Source of the DNA: Brachionus manjavacas
Taxonomy: Eukaryota; Rotifera; Eurotatoria; Ploima; Brachionidae
NCBI GenBank assembly: GCA_019054805.1
Contig: JAHQIY010000021.1
Coordinates: 558,001 to 622,000, forward strand
DNA length: 64,000 nucleotides
Reading direction: 5' to 3'
Below, one piece after another: positions 28,086-36,858 of the stretch; the first letter of the stretch is position 1, and each line of letters begins with the position of its first letter. The notes under the pieces are model-generated. The model did no database searches, was not told where the DNA came from, and saw nothing but the letters and a program-made list of their open reading frames with translations. The position numbers and the translations under genes are program-made.

Positions 28086-30479
28086 TTATAATTTACTGCT
28101 ATTAACAATGTAAACATAAACCGAAGAGGCGTTTACAGGGGCATCTGGAAACTTTAGCACTAAGTTAATTTTTTCGCTACCAGAAATTACCTGCTTAATG
28201 TTAACATCTTTTTGTGCTAAAATATTGTTTTTAGAATCTACAAACACCACTTGCAATTTATTAACCATATATTGGCTACCAGATGTATTGTGTAGCGTTA
28301 CGGTGGTTATTAGTTGTTTGTTTAGCAAACTAATTTGCCACTTAGATAACGTGCTAGAAACTGTAACATCGTTTACTAAATTTTGCCACCTACGCTTAGC
28401 AGATAGCTTTAAACCAGTAAAGTATTGGTAGCTACCGTTGGGGTCTGTTGCTTGGGGGTTAATCGCCCTACCGCTTTCTACATTATTAGCATTTTGGTTG
28501 CCTAATAATGTTTTATTGTCTAACACTAAAGCTTGTTTTTGATTGTTGTTAGGGTTAGTAGCACCAGAATTTTCTTGTGCAGAAGTACCACTTGCCGTGT
28601 TGCTTTCTGCCCCTTGTATATTGGCAGATTTTACACTGTTGGCACCTTCTACATCTACACTATCGTTATTAGTGGTAGATGTTAGGTCTTCTAGTAAAAT
28701 TGGGTTAACATCTATAGTGGTGGCTTGTAGGGCTGGTTTTTTTTCGTCTAATACCGAAGTTTGCGAAACCACATACATTATAAACACCAACAATAACAAC
28801 CCAAATAATACGGTAGATATACCTTTAACGTTTATAAAACTGCCGGCTTTCCAATTATTATTTTTAGAAGCTACGTTGCTTAGCAAGTTGTTAGATTGCG
28901 TTGCACTATCGCTATTATCATTTTCTACTTTTACGCTAGGCTTAGTATCGTCTATGGTTTGTAGGCTGTTAATATCTACATTGTTGTATAGGTTAATATC
29001 TATATTTTCGGTTAAATCTTTTAAGCTTAGTTCATCTAGCTTGGTGTTTTTAATGCTTTGGGTTTTGCTGTTTAAACGTTGTGTTTGCTTGCCATACACA
29101 TAACTAGGTTGTGTGCTTTTGCGGTTTAAAATGCTTTCTTTAATTTTACTGGTTTTGTTTTTTACTAAATCGTCTACTTTGCTAGTAGATTTAACTTCTA
29201 GTTGGCTATAATCAAAGCTTTTTAGTTTATCTAAATTATTGGTATTATAGTTTAGTGCATTAGTGTTAAATTTAGATTGTGCTTTTACTTCTTGTAGCAT
29301 TTCTTCTCGGCTAATTACGGGTTCTGCCGGTATAGCTTCTGGTTCTGGCGTTGGTAAATCTTGTTGTTGCTCTGCTATTTCGTTTATAGGGGTTATTATT
29401 TCTGGCTGTGTAGCATTAACCACGGCAATTGGTTTAGTATCTGTACTACTATTTGTACTATTAGACTTAGCTTGCGTGCTGGTAGATTGCTGTGTAGTAG
29501 TATTGTTAGTAGGAAAATAAGTTACCGTTGTTGCATTATCGGTTATTTCAACATTATTTACATTGTTTTGGTTGCTATTACTACGTGCTGTATTAATTTC
29601 TGCTTGCTTGCCTGCTAACTGGCTAGTAGTTTTATTAATATTTTCTATATAGTCTACAAAATCATTGGGTTTATTAGTGGCGTTAGCGTTACTACGCTGG
29701 CTGTTGTATTCTGTTTGCTTGTATTCTCTGTTAATCAAAGTATCGTTTACTAATATATCGTCTGCTACACTATTGTTTGCAGTATTATTAACCAAGGTGT
29801 TGTCGGTTGTTTGGTTATCTGTAGAGTTATACTTATTAGGGTTAAGTTGCACTTTGCTGTAATCTATAGGTATGCTTGTAGGCTTATTGGCGTTATTATT
29901 ACTACGTTTGCTAGCAACAAAGCTATTTTGTTGTTGCCAGTCTGCCACACTATTGTTGCTAGGGCGTGCCGATGATACACTGCTATCTGCACTAAATTTA
30001 TTTAAATTGGTAGTTTGTTTTTGCCCTAAATTAACTTTAGCTTGTACGCCTAAATTGTATCTGGCGTTGCTGGTGTTTTCTAATTTACTGCGTGCTGTGG
30101 TGGGGTTAAATTGGTTAAAATTTTTGCTAGATTCTCTATTATAGCTTGCACTGTTGTTATTTAACCTACTACTTTTAGCGGTAAATGTAGAGTTAGATTT
30201 AACATTAGGCTTAAAGTTTTTGCTAAAACTACTGGTAGAGTTATTATTAGCATATGCTTTTTGTACAAGTTCTGGCTTGGCTTTGCTAACTTGGGTGCCA
30301 TCTATTTTAGTAATAGAGTTGTTAAGTAAAAAGTTTATTTTGGTGTCGTCTAAATTATTTTGGCTTAACATAATCCATTTATAATTACATTTTATGCAAG
30401 TTATAAAGTTATCTTGTTTCATACTTTTATATTGAGGCTGAGAAAAACCGCAATTAGGACACTGAATATTTTTACTCAT
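28086..30479 (-). CDS. MJ0042-type zinc-ribbon membrane protein with a large Asn/Ser/Thr-rich linker
   Basis: The N-terminus carries two CxxC pairs (CPNCGFSQ and CIKCNYKW), which form a zinc ribbon of the MJ0042 type. Residues of about 60-370 are low complexity, rich in Asn, Ser, Thr and Gln. A transmembrane helix lies near residues 550-575 (GISTVLFGLLLLVFIMYVV), and the C-terminal 120 residues resemble the DUF3426-like domain of alphaproteobacterial zinc-finger proteins. These proteins are often encoded beside ftsE-ftsX, as here (divergent). They are usually a few hundred residues long; 797 is strikingly expanded. The cytoplasmic zinc ribbon and extracytoplasmic C-domain suggest a regulatory or envelope role, unproven. 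Confidence 0.75.
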   Translation of the reverse strand: MSKNIQCPNCGFSQPQYKSMKQDNFITCIKCNYKWIMLSQNNLDDTKINFLLNNSITKIDGTQVSKAKPELVQKAYANNNSTSSFSKNFKPNVKSNSTFTAKSSRLNNNSASYNRESSKNFNQFNPTTARSKLENTSNARYNLGVQAKVNLGQKQTTNLNKFSADSSVSSARPSNNSVADWQQQNSFVASKRSNNNANKPTSIPIDYSKVQLNPNKYNSTDNQTTDNTLVNNTANNSVADDILVNDTLINREYKQTEYNSQRSNANATNKPNDFVDYIENINKTTSQLAGKQAEINTARSNSNQNNVNNVEITDNATTVTYFPTNNTTTQQSTSTQAKSNSTNSSTDTKPIAVVNATQPEIITPINEIAEQQQDLPTPEPEAIPAEPVISREEMLQEVKAQSKFNTNALNYNTNNLDKLKSFDYSQLEVKSTSKVDDLVKNKTSKIKESILNRKSTQPSYVYGKQTQRLNSKTQSIKNTKLDELSLKDLTENIDINLYNNVDINSLQTIDDTKPSVKVENDNSDSATQSNNLLSNVASKNNNWKAGSFINVKGISTVLFGLLLLVFIMYVVSQTSVLDEKKPALQATTIDVNPILLEDLTSTTNNDSVDVEGANSVKSANIQGAESNTASGTSAQENSGATNPNNNQKQALVLDNKTLLGNQNANNVESGRAINPQATDPNGSYQYFTGLKLSAKRRWQNLVNDVTVSSTLSKWQISLLNKQLITTVTLHNTSGSQYMVNKLQVVFVDSKNNILAQKDVNIKQVISGSEKINLVLKFPDAPVNASSVYVYIVNSSKL

Positions 30480-30602
30480 GTTAAATTATTTATACCTAAA
30501 ATAAAAATTAATTATATAAAAACTATTATAATAATATAATATATAAGCTAATAGTAAATTAATAAAAATACAATATAAATAAAAAAACGGTAAAATACTT
30601 TA

Positions 30603-31268
30603 ATGCATGTAATGAAACTACAAAACGTTGGTTTGCGTTATAACCACACAACCGAAGTACTTAAAGACATTAACCTTACCATTGCCGAAGGTGACTTTAT
30701 GTTTTTAATAGGCAACAGTGGTGCCGGCAAAACTACTTTGTTAAACCTGCTTAATACATCTTTAAAACCTAGCCGTGGCGTTGTTAATATTTTGCACCAC
30801 AATATAGCTAGCGTTAGCGCTAAAAAGTTAGCAATTTTACGCCAACAAATAGGTTTTATTTTTCAGGATTCGCAATTAATAAAAGAATTAACCGTGTGGC
30901 AAAATATTGCTATTCCGTTAAAAATAGCTAAAATTAATACCACAGAAATTAATAACCGAGTAAACCAACTACTAGAATGGCTAAACCTAGCTAAATATAA
31001 AGATTACTACCCTATGGAGTTATCTGGCGGTTTACAACAACAAGTAGCTATTGCCAGAGCAATTATAAACAACCCTAAAATTATTTTAGCAGACGAACCA
31101 ACTGGTAGCATAGATATTGGTATGGGTGTAAAGGTTATGTCTTTATTAAAAGAACTTAACAAAAATAAAGTTACCATTTTATTTGCCACCCATAATTTAA
31201 ATTTAATTAACAACCAACAACATAAAGTACTAGAAATTAGCAACGGAAAATTAAATGAATATGCTTAA
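30603..31268 (+). CDS. ftsE: Cell-division ABC ATPase FtsE
   Basis: FtsE powers FtsX, which regulates periplasmic cell-wall hydrolases at the division site. The 221-residue ATPase has Walker A GNSGAGKT, signature LSGGLQQQVAIARA and Walker B IILADEPTG. The LPxGNLD-like position reads SID. A frame overlap of 14 bp with ftsX shows coupling. It is followed by ftsX and plsC on the same strand. Confidence 0.93.
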   Translation: MHVMKLQNVGLRYNHTTEVLKDINLTIAEGDFMFLIGNSGAGKTTLLNLLNTSLKPSRGVVNILHHNIASVSAKKLAILRQQIGFIFQDSQLIKELTVWQNIAIPLKIAKINTTEINNRVNQLLEWLNLAKYKDYYPMELSGGLQQQVAIARAIINNPKIILADEPTGSIDIGMGVKVMSLLKELNKNKVTILFATHNLNLINNQQHKVLEISNGKLNEYA

Positions 31269-32148
31269 AAAAATTTATAATTACTTAAAACCCAACACGG
31301 TATTTAATTTTGCAAACTTAGTATTTTGGAACAGATTTTTTTCTACCATAATTTTAATTATAACTTTTTTAATTATGGCTACTATGTTTGGTATACAAAC
31401 TCTAAATTATTTTATTAACCCTATTAAACAAAGTAGTAGTTCGGTAATAATAGAAATTTACCCAGAATCTACCCAAGAAAAAACCGAACAAAAAACAACC
31501 TTAGTAACCAGCCTATTGCAACAAAACAATTTTATACAACAGTTTAGTGTGGTAGATAAAGAAGAAATTAAATCTATTTTTAATACATTTAGCGGAGACT
31601 ACAAAGATAGCAAATACACTATTCCGCTACCTGTTATTATAAATGCTACTTTTAACAACAATATTAATTTTACCGAAGAAGTGCAAAACCTGCGTCTAAA
31701 TCTTAGCCAAAAAGCCAACAATGTTTATGTAGATAGCCAAAACGATTTACTAAGCAGATTAATAAAACCAGTAACCACCACGCAATACGCTTTTGCTTCT
31801 ATTCCGTTTGTGGCTTTTGCTTTACTAATAATTTTAATGGTTATTGTAATGTATGCTGTGGTTTTTTCTAACAAATCTACTTTAAAAATTTTGCTATTGC
31901 TAGGTATAACCAACAACGGCTTAGCATTAGAATTTGCCACATGGGCCTTTATAAAAACCTTTATAGCAACGGCAACAAGCTTTGTGCTAGCAACTGCCAT
32001 AATAAGCATATTGTTATTGTTTAATGCAAATTATTATGTGGTATTTATATGTGTATTGTATTTTTTAGGTATGTTGGTTATAATACCTATAATAAATTTT
32101 ATTATAAGTTTTTTGGTGGCAAAAAAATTAATAACATTAATAAATTAA
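31255..32148 (+). CDS. ftsX: Cell-division membrane protein FtsX
   Basis: The 297-residue protein has four predicted transmembrane helices: one near residues 25-48, then a periplasmic domain, then three in the C-terminal half (about 180-290). This is the FtsX arrangement. Sequence conservation is low, but gene order directly after ftsE is decisive. It transmits FtsE ATP hydrolysis to periplasmic amidase activators. It is translationally coupled to ftsE by a 14-bp overlap. Confidence 0.9.
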   Translation: MNMLKKIYNYLKPNTVFNFANLVFWNRFFSTIILIITFLIMATMFGIQTLNYFINPIKQSSSSVIIEIYPESTQEKTEQKTTLVTSLLQQNNFIQQFSVVDKEEIKSIFNTFSGDYKDSKYTIPLPVIINATFNNNINFTEEVQNLRLNLSQKANNVYVDSQNDLLSRLIKPVTTTQYAFASIPFVAFALLIILMVIVMYAVVFSNKSTLKILLLLGITNNGLALEFATWAFIKTFIATATSFVLATAIISILLLFNANYYVVFICVLYFLGMLVIIPIINFIISFLVAKKLITLIN

Positions 32149-32158
32149 AGCAAAAGTA

Positions 32159-32899
32159 ATGATTTTAGTTATACTGCGTAGTATATTAGCACAAATAATA
32201 ATATTTTTAGGAATATCTGTTGCAACACTAGGGGGCTATGTATTAACGTTTGTGTGCTCTACTAAATTTATGATACGCTACCTAACCATAGTTATAGGCA
32301 TAACCAGATGGTTAGTTTTTAAAATTGTGGGCGTAACTGTAGAATACCGTGGTGTGCATAATATTCCGGCAACGCCGTGTGTGTTTGCTAGTAAGCATCA
32401 ATCTTTATTAGAAACTACGTTTTTTTTTAATACATTTAAAAAATATAATGTTTATGCATATAAAAAAGAAATAGCAGATGTATTTTTATGGGGCAGGCTT
32501 TCTACTAAATTTGGCGGAATTAGAGTAGACCGCAAGCTTGGAGCCAAAATGGTAGATAACATGGTTAGCCAAGTTAAAGACTATTTAAATAATAATTTTG
32601 ATGTTACTATTTTTCCGGAAGGTACCAGAGTAAAAGCAGGATTAGACGGCAAATTTAAAAAAGGTATAGCAAAAATTTATAGCCAAATTAATTACCCAAT
32701 AATACCCGTGGCGTTAAACAGCGGTTTAATTTTACCTAAAAAAAGTTTTTTAATTTACCCAACCAAACTAATTATAGAATTTTTACCCGCAATGCCTACC
32801 AACCTAACCCAAGAAGACTTTTTGCAACAACTACAGCAACAAGTAAATGCAAAATCGCAACAACTATTTAACCAAACCAAACACAAGTATTTTAAGTAG
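32159..32899 (+). CDS. plsC: 1-acyl-sn-glycerol-3-phosphate acyltransferase
   Basis: PlsC makes phosphatidic acid from lysophosphatidic acid at the inner membrane. The 246-residue protein has an N-terminal hydrophobic helix, the acyltransferase motif I as SKHQSLLET (H-x4-E, a form seen in alphaproteobacteria instead of H-x4-D), and motif III FPEGTRVKAG. It follows ftsX by 10 bp and probably shares the transcript. It converges on the specificity-subunit gene with only 10 bp between stops. Confidence 0.92.
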   Translation: MILVILRSILAQIIIFLGISVATLGGYVLTFVCSTKFMIRYLTIVIGITRWLVFKIVGVTVEYRGVHNIPATPCVFASKHQSLLETTFFFNTFKKYNVYAYKKEIADVFLWGRLSTKFGGIRVDRKLGAKMVDNMVSQVKDYLNNNFDVTIFPEGTRVKAGLDGKFKKGIAKIYSQINYPIIPVALNSGLILPKKSFLIYPTKLIIEFLPAMPTNLTQEDFLQQLQQQVNAKSQQLFNQTKHKYFK

Positions 32900-32909
32900 A
32901 AAGATTTTT

Positions 32910-33446
32910 TTATGATAAACTTTTGCTATAAGGTAAAGATTTAATATAATCTTCCATAAACTGCCAGTCTGGGTTGCCTTTTGTATCTATGGGTAGTTTT
33001 ATTAAAGACTTCTTCATTCTATCTATCCCCCATTTTCTACCGTAATTAAATCTGTACTTTTCTTTAAAAATTATAGATGTAATAAACAAGCTGTTATATA
33101 AAGATAAAAAATTATTATTTAAAATACTTATATCTGATGTTGCAGTAAAAACTCCAGCTTGATAAAAAGCACTACCTATACTACCATTATTAGCAATAGT
33201 TATACTATTTTTATATGTTTTAATACCTGTATTGGCAACATACGAAGTTATACCATTATTACTTTCAGTTGCTGTTATAACTGGTATACTAGCCTCTTTA
33301 ATTTTTTCTATATTAGATACATTCTTAAAATTACCCCTAGTAATATTAAAAACATCTTGCAATGCAAAATACTTCCATTCTCTATCTTGTAACTTAGTTT
33401 TTAATTGGTTGTAAGGTGATTTTACTAAGTTCATAAAATTACTCAT
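32910..33446 (-). CDS. Half-size restriction specificity (S) subunit
   Basis: The 178-residue protein resembles one target-recognition domain of type I or BcgI-like S subunits: REWKYFALQDVFNITRG at the start, VITATESNNGI, and ITIANNGSIGSAFYQ. Full type I S subunits carry two such domains and are about 400 residues; this has one, so it may act as a dimer. It overlaps the nuclease-methyltransferase gene by 8 bp. It would supply DNA recognition for that enzyme. Confidence 0.8.
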   Translation of the reverse strand: MSNFMNLVKSPYNQLKTKLQDREWKYFALQDVFNITRGNFKNVSNIEKIKEASIPVITATESNNGITSYVANTGIKTYKNSITIANNGSIGSAFYQAGVFTATSDISILNNNFLSLYNSLFITSIIFKEKYRFNYGRKWGIDRMKKSLIKLPIDTKGNPDWQFMEDYIKSLPYSKSLS

Positions 33447-35286
33447 TATTTACCACCTTAAACGCTACATATTCTTTAATAGTTTTAATAAAATCATCTT
33501 CTGTTAATGTAGAATAATCGGTTTCCATATAGGCTTCTGCACACCATTCGTCTTGTGCAGTAACCATTTTCATAACAGATTGCCCTGCTATCTCTTTTTT
33601 ATTTTTATAATTATACAACCATTGTTTTTTTGTTTGTTGCCAATTAATATCTACCCTGCCTTGGTGTCTTAACAGTTTATAGCCATCATCTTTCCAATAA
33701 CCAAACCATGTTTCTTTACCTGTATTATTATGGGGTATATGGGCTTTAAACACCACAATGCAAGTTACAGTGCCAACTGGGTAAAATAAGTCTGAAGGCA
33801 TAGACATTACAGCCTCTAGGGTATGATATTTTAAGAGTTTTTCTTTTAAAGTAGATTTTTGAATAACACAAGACATGGGAATAATTGCAATACCAGTAGC
33901 ATTTTTTTGCAACATATCTAGCATATTAAAAACAAAATCTAATTCGTGCAAGCCTATACCTTTTTGAGAATAAGGCGGGTTAATCATACCTACACTGCAA
34001 TTGCGTTTTTTTATATCACTTTTTATTTCTGGGTTAAAGCAACTAGCGTAATATAAATTTGCTTTGCCGTCTCCACGTAAAATCATATTACTAGCAGCTA
34101 ACGCAAACATATTTGCTTGTTGTTCTATACCTATTAAGTTATGTTTTTTTATTTTTTCTTTATCTTCATTGCTAACTGCATTGCTTAACATTTTATGCAT
34201 TGCAGAAATTAAAAAACCACCTGTTCCAGCACAAGGGTCTAATACTATAGATTCTTTTGTTATATCGGCAAGTTCTACAAACAACTCTGTAATATGCTTA
34301 GGTGTTAGTACAATACCCAAGCCTTTTTTGTCTCCGCCAGAATATTTTAAAAACTCGCCATAAAAATTACCTACTACATCGTAGTCTTTCATGTATTTAA
34401 TATACGGAAACACATTGGTATTTAATTGATTTATTAGCTCGTATAAAATACCTTTTGGGTATTGTGCTGTAGCACTACCTAGTACTTCGTGCACGGCTAT
34501 AGAAGTATAAGGTTGCATCATGTTTTCTTTTTTTGCTTGGGGAATCTCTGATTTCTCGATTTCTGTTTTTATAGTAGATAGCCAAGCTTGTTGTAAATCT
34601 TCTGGGTTGTACTGAGAAAAGGAAATATTAAAAGCAGAGTTGTTTAAAGCTATTAATGTACCACTAACTAACAAAGGTTTTTCTGATTCTGATAATTTTG
34701 CGTAGTCTCGCATAAAATTATGTAAATCCGAAGCAAACTCCATTAAATCTTTGTGCCTACTGTTGTAAACTTCTGAATCAAACGAAGCATGCTTTACAAT
34801 ATCTTCAAATTCTAAAAACTCGCCATTTGGTAAAATATCGCAGATAACATTGTTATGTACGCTATTTTTAAATGGTTTGTAGTTTTCTTTGCCTTTTGCG
34901 TGTAAATACATACTAAGTTTATAATTAGATATATTTTGCCCGCTAAAGCCAACAGCTAAAACATTATACTGCTTGCTTAAGTTTTTTGCATAATGTAAAG
35001 CACCATCAACCGCATAATCTTTAATCTCTTGCTTTGTATTGCTTTCATGCTTTAACGTACTAGCTTTGCACTCTACAATTATTACAAAGTCTGGTATTTT
35101 TTTAGAAGTTATAATAAAATCTGGGTAGCCCTTGTTAGATTTATTAGTTTTGCTAGCCCCCTTTAAAAGATTGCCTATATTTGCTATTTGCGACTTTTGA
35201 TACTCTACACTAATATTATCATTATTATAATAATTATATTTTGTTAATAACTGCTCAAATAAATTTTCTGTTATTCTTTCATTCAT
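33439..35286 (-). CDS. Fused nuclease and N6-adenine methyltransferase (type I/IIB-like restriction enzyme)
   Basis: The 615-residue protein combines an N-terminal PD-(D/E)XK nuclease region (PDFIITSKK then VIIVECKAS, residues 55-77) with an HsdM-type methyltransferase. The methyltransferase motifs are LDPCAGTGGFLISAMHKML near residue 347 and the catalytic MINPPYSQKGIG near 430. No helicase/translocase motor is present, so it is unlike a standard HsdR. Cutting and methylation in one chain with a separate S subunit is the architecture of BcgI-like type IIB systems. The pair lies between plsC and tRNA-Arg on the minus strand and is likely acquired. Confidence 0.82.
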   Translation of the reverse strand: MNERITENLFEQLLTKYNYYNNDNISVEYQKSQIANIGNLLKGASKTNKSNKGYPDFIITSKKIPDFVIIVECKASTLKHESNTKQEIKDYAVDGALHYAKNLSKQYNVLAVGFSGQNISNYKLSMYLHAKGKENYKPFKNSVHNNVICDILPNGEFLEFEDIVKHASFDSEVYNSRHKDLMEFASDLHNFMRDYAKLSESEKPLLVSGTLIALNNSAFNISFSQYNPEDLQQAWLSTIKTEIEKSEIPQAKKENMMQPYTSIAVHEVLGSATAQYPKGILYELINQLNTNVFPYIKYMKDYDVVGNFYGEFLKYSGGDKKGLGIVLTPKHITELFVELADITKESIVLDPCAGTGGFLISAMHKMLSNAVSNEDKEKIKKHNLIGIEQQANMFALAASNMILRGDGKANLYYASCFNPEIKSDIKKRNCSVGMINPPYSQKGIGLHELDFVFNMLDMLQKNATGIAIIPMSCVIQKSTLKEKLLKYHTLEAVMSMPSDLFYPVGTVTCIVVFKAHIPHNNTGKETWFGYWKDDGYKLLRHQGRVDINWQQTKKQWLYNYKNKKEIAGQSVMKMVTAQDEWCAEAYMETDYSTLTEDDFIKTIKEYVAFKVVNNE

Positions 35287-35344
35287 TTGTTAATTAATAC
35301 CTCTTTTTTTATCTAATTCAATTACAACCTTACAAATACCATTT

Positions 35345-35420
35345 TGGAGTGCCTAGCAGGATTTGAACCTGCTCTTTTGCCGTCGGAGGGCAATGCTCTA
35401 TCCAATTAAGCTATAGGCAC
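35345..35420 (-). tRNA. tRNA-Arg (anticodon CCG)
   Basis: On the minus strand GTGCCTA pairs with TAGGCAC for the acceptor stem. The D-arm, an anticodon stem TTGCC/GGCAA with loop CTCCGAC, and a T-arm GCAGG-TTCAAAT-CCTGC all fold normally. The discriminator base is U and the CCA end is encoded. It decodes CGG. It lies beside the restriction locus, though no attachment-site repeat was seen. Confidence 0.93.
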
Positions 35421-35649
35421 TTAAATGCAATATAAAAGTATAAGGTTTTGCTACCCTGTTAAACTTAATGGTTTGCTTGCTATATATTTAAAATAGCTTA
35501 GATTTTAGCAAAATATTTAATAATTAAACCATTTAAACTTAAAAACCATACACTTTATACAGTTATTTTATTTAATTTAAGACAATATTTTTTATTTTTA
35601 ATAAAGCTTTATTAAATTACCACACTTACAACACACAACTTAGTAGTTT

Positions 35650-36552
35650 TTATTTATGTGTTTTATTTAAAAATACATCTTCTAGCGTTGGCTTAGTGGT
35701 TTCTAAACCAACTGGGTGCAAGTTATTGCTATGCAACACGTTTAGCACGTTGGCTATGCTATTGGTTTCGGATATTCCTACAACTACGGTATTTTCTTGG
35801 CTTGTGGCGTTTGGCAATACATTAACAGCGGTTGCAACCTGTTGGCTATTGCTAAAGGTTAGGTGTAGTTTTTTATCTCCTACCGAATCTAACAAATCTT
35901 TAATTGGCATATCGGTAATTAATTTTCCGCCGTCTATTATGGCTACACGCTTGCATAAATGCTCGGCTTCTTCTAAATAATGGGTAGTTAACACAATAGT
36001 AGTACCAGATTTATTAAGTTTTTCTAAAAAGTCCCACATTTGCACACGTAGTTCTATATCTACGCCGGCGGTTGGTTCGTCTAAAAATACAATTTCGGGT
36101 TTGTGCACTAAGGCTTTGGCTATTAGCATTCTGCGTTTCATTCCGCCAGACATACTGCGTATAGGCGTATGCTTTTGATTTTGCAAACCAACGCTGTGTA
36201 AAATTTCGTCTATATATTTTAAGTCTGTAGCTACTCCGTATAAATTTTGCTGAATTTTTAAAATTTCTATAGGCGTAAAAAATACATCTAGGTTAACTTC
36301 TTGTGGCACTATACCTATAATGCTTTTAAACATTAGTTTGTCTTTTTCTAAATCGTAATTATTTAAAGTTACCGTGCCACTGGTTTTATTAACTACAGAT
36401 GCTAAAATGTTTATTAATGTGCTTTTACCTGCACCGTTGTGCCCTAGTAACGCTACAAATTCGCCTTTATTAATGGTAAAATTAATATCGCTTAACGCTA
36501 CTTTACCGTTTTCGTATACTTTGTTAATATTTTTAATTTCTAAAATTTTCAT
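35650..36552 (-). CDS. ABC-2 type transporter ATP-binding protein (orphan)
   Basis: The 300-residue protein has Walker A GHNGAGKST, signature MSGGMKRRMLIAKAL, Walker B VFLDEPTAGVD and the H-loop TTHYLEEAEHL. The long C-terminal part (KPTLEDVF) is typical of ABC-2 export ATPases such as YadG/CcmA-like proteins. The permease normally encoded next to it is absent here, since the downstream neighbour is a tRNA gene. The substrate is unknown. Confidence 0.85.
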   Translation of the reverse strand: MKILEIKNINKVYENGKVALSDINFTINKGEFVALLGHNGAGKSTLINILASVVNKTSGTVTLNNYDLEKDKLMFKSIIGIVPQEVNLDVFFTPIEILKIQQNLYGVATDLKYIDEILHSVGLQNQKHTPIRSMSGGMKRRMLIAKALVHKPEIVFLDEPTAGVDIELRVQMWDFLEKLNKSGTTIVLTTHYLEEAEHLCKRVAIIDGGKLITDMPIKDLLDSVGDKKLHLTFSNSQQVATAVNVLPNATSQENTVVVGISETNSIANVLNVLHSNNLHPVGLETTKPTLEDVFLNKTHK

Positions 36553-36660
36553 TTTTTTACTTACTTTACTGTTTTAAAGATTTAATTTATAATGTTATAA
36601 TAAATATATACTATAATTATACTATATATTATTTAATTAACACAAATTTTAATAAAAAAA

Positions 36661-36858
36661 ATGACTAAACAAGTAGAATATACCCAAAAAAAAGAAGTTG
36701 CTTGCGATGGCACTAACGTTGGCGATGCATCTATTAGCGATGTTGCAGTAACTTTGGGGCATCCAAAAATTTATTTAAAAATAGAAGACAACAAAGATAG
36801 TGTAGTTTGCCCATATTGTAGCAAAACATTTATTTACAAACAAGTAACTGCCAATTAA
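36661..36858 (+). CDS. CHCC zinc-finger protein
   Basis: The 65-residue protein has the zf-CHCC ligand set: VACDG (Cys), LGHPKIYL (His) and CPYCSKTF (two Cys). The family is homologous to the small complex I accessory subunit NDUFS6. It is often found next to polA in alphaproteobacteria, and here its stop codon directly abuts the polA start. Function in bacteria is not settled. Confidence 0.85.
   Translation: MTKQVEYTQKKEVACDGTNVGDASISDVAVTLGHPKIYLKIEDNKDSVVCPYCSKTFIYKQVTAN

Noticed and set aside
29263..30384. Several Leu/Cys-rich plus-strand frames of 65-90 codons
   Set aside because: They are antisense to the low-complexity Asn/Ser/Thr region of the zinc-ribbon protein, whose codons give Leu-rich reverse frames. 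None has a ribosome-binding site or known motif.
35345..36552. Integrated element at tRNA-Arg
   Set aside because: No integrase, no transposase and no repeat of the tRNA 3' end were seen. The restriction genes lie nearby but borders of an element cannot be shown.
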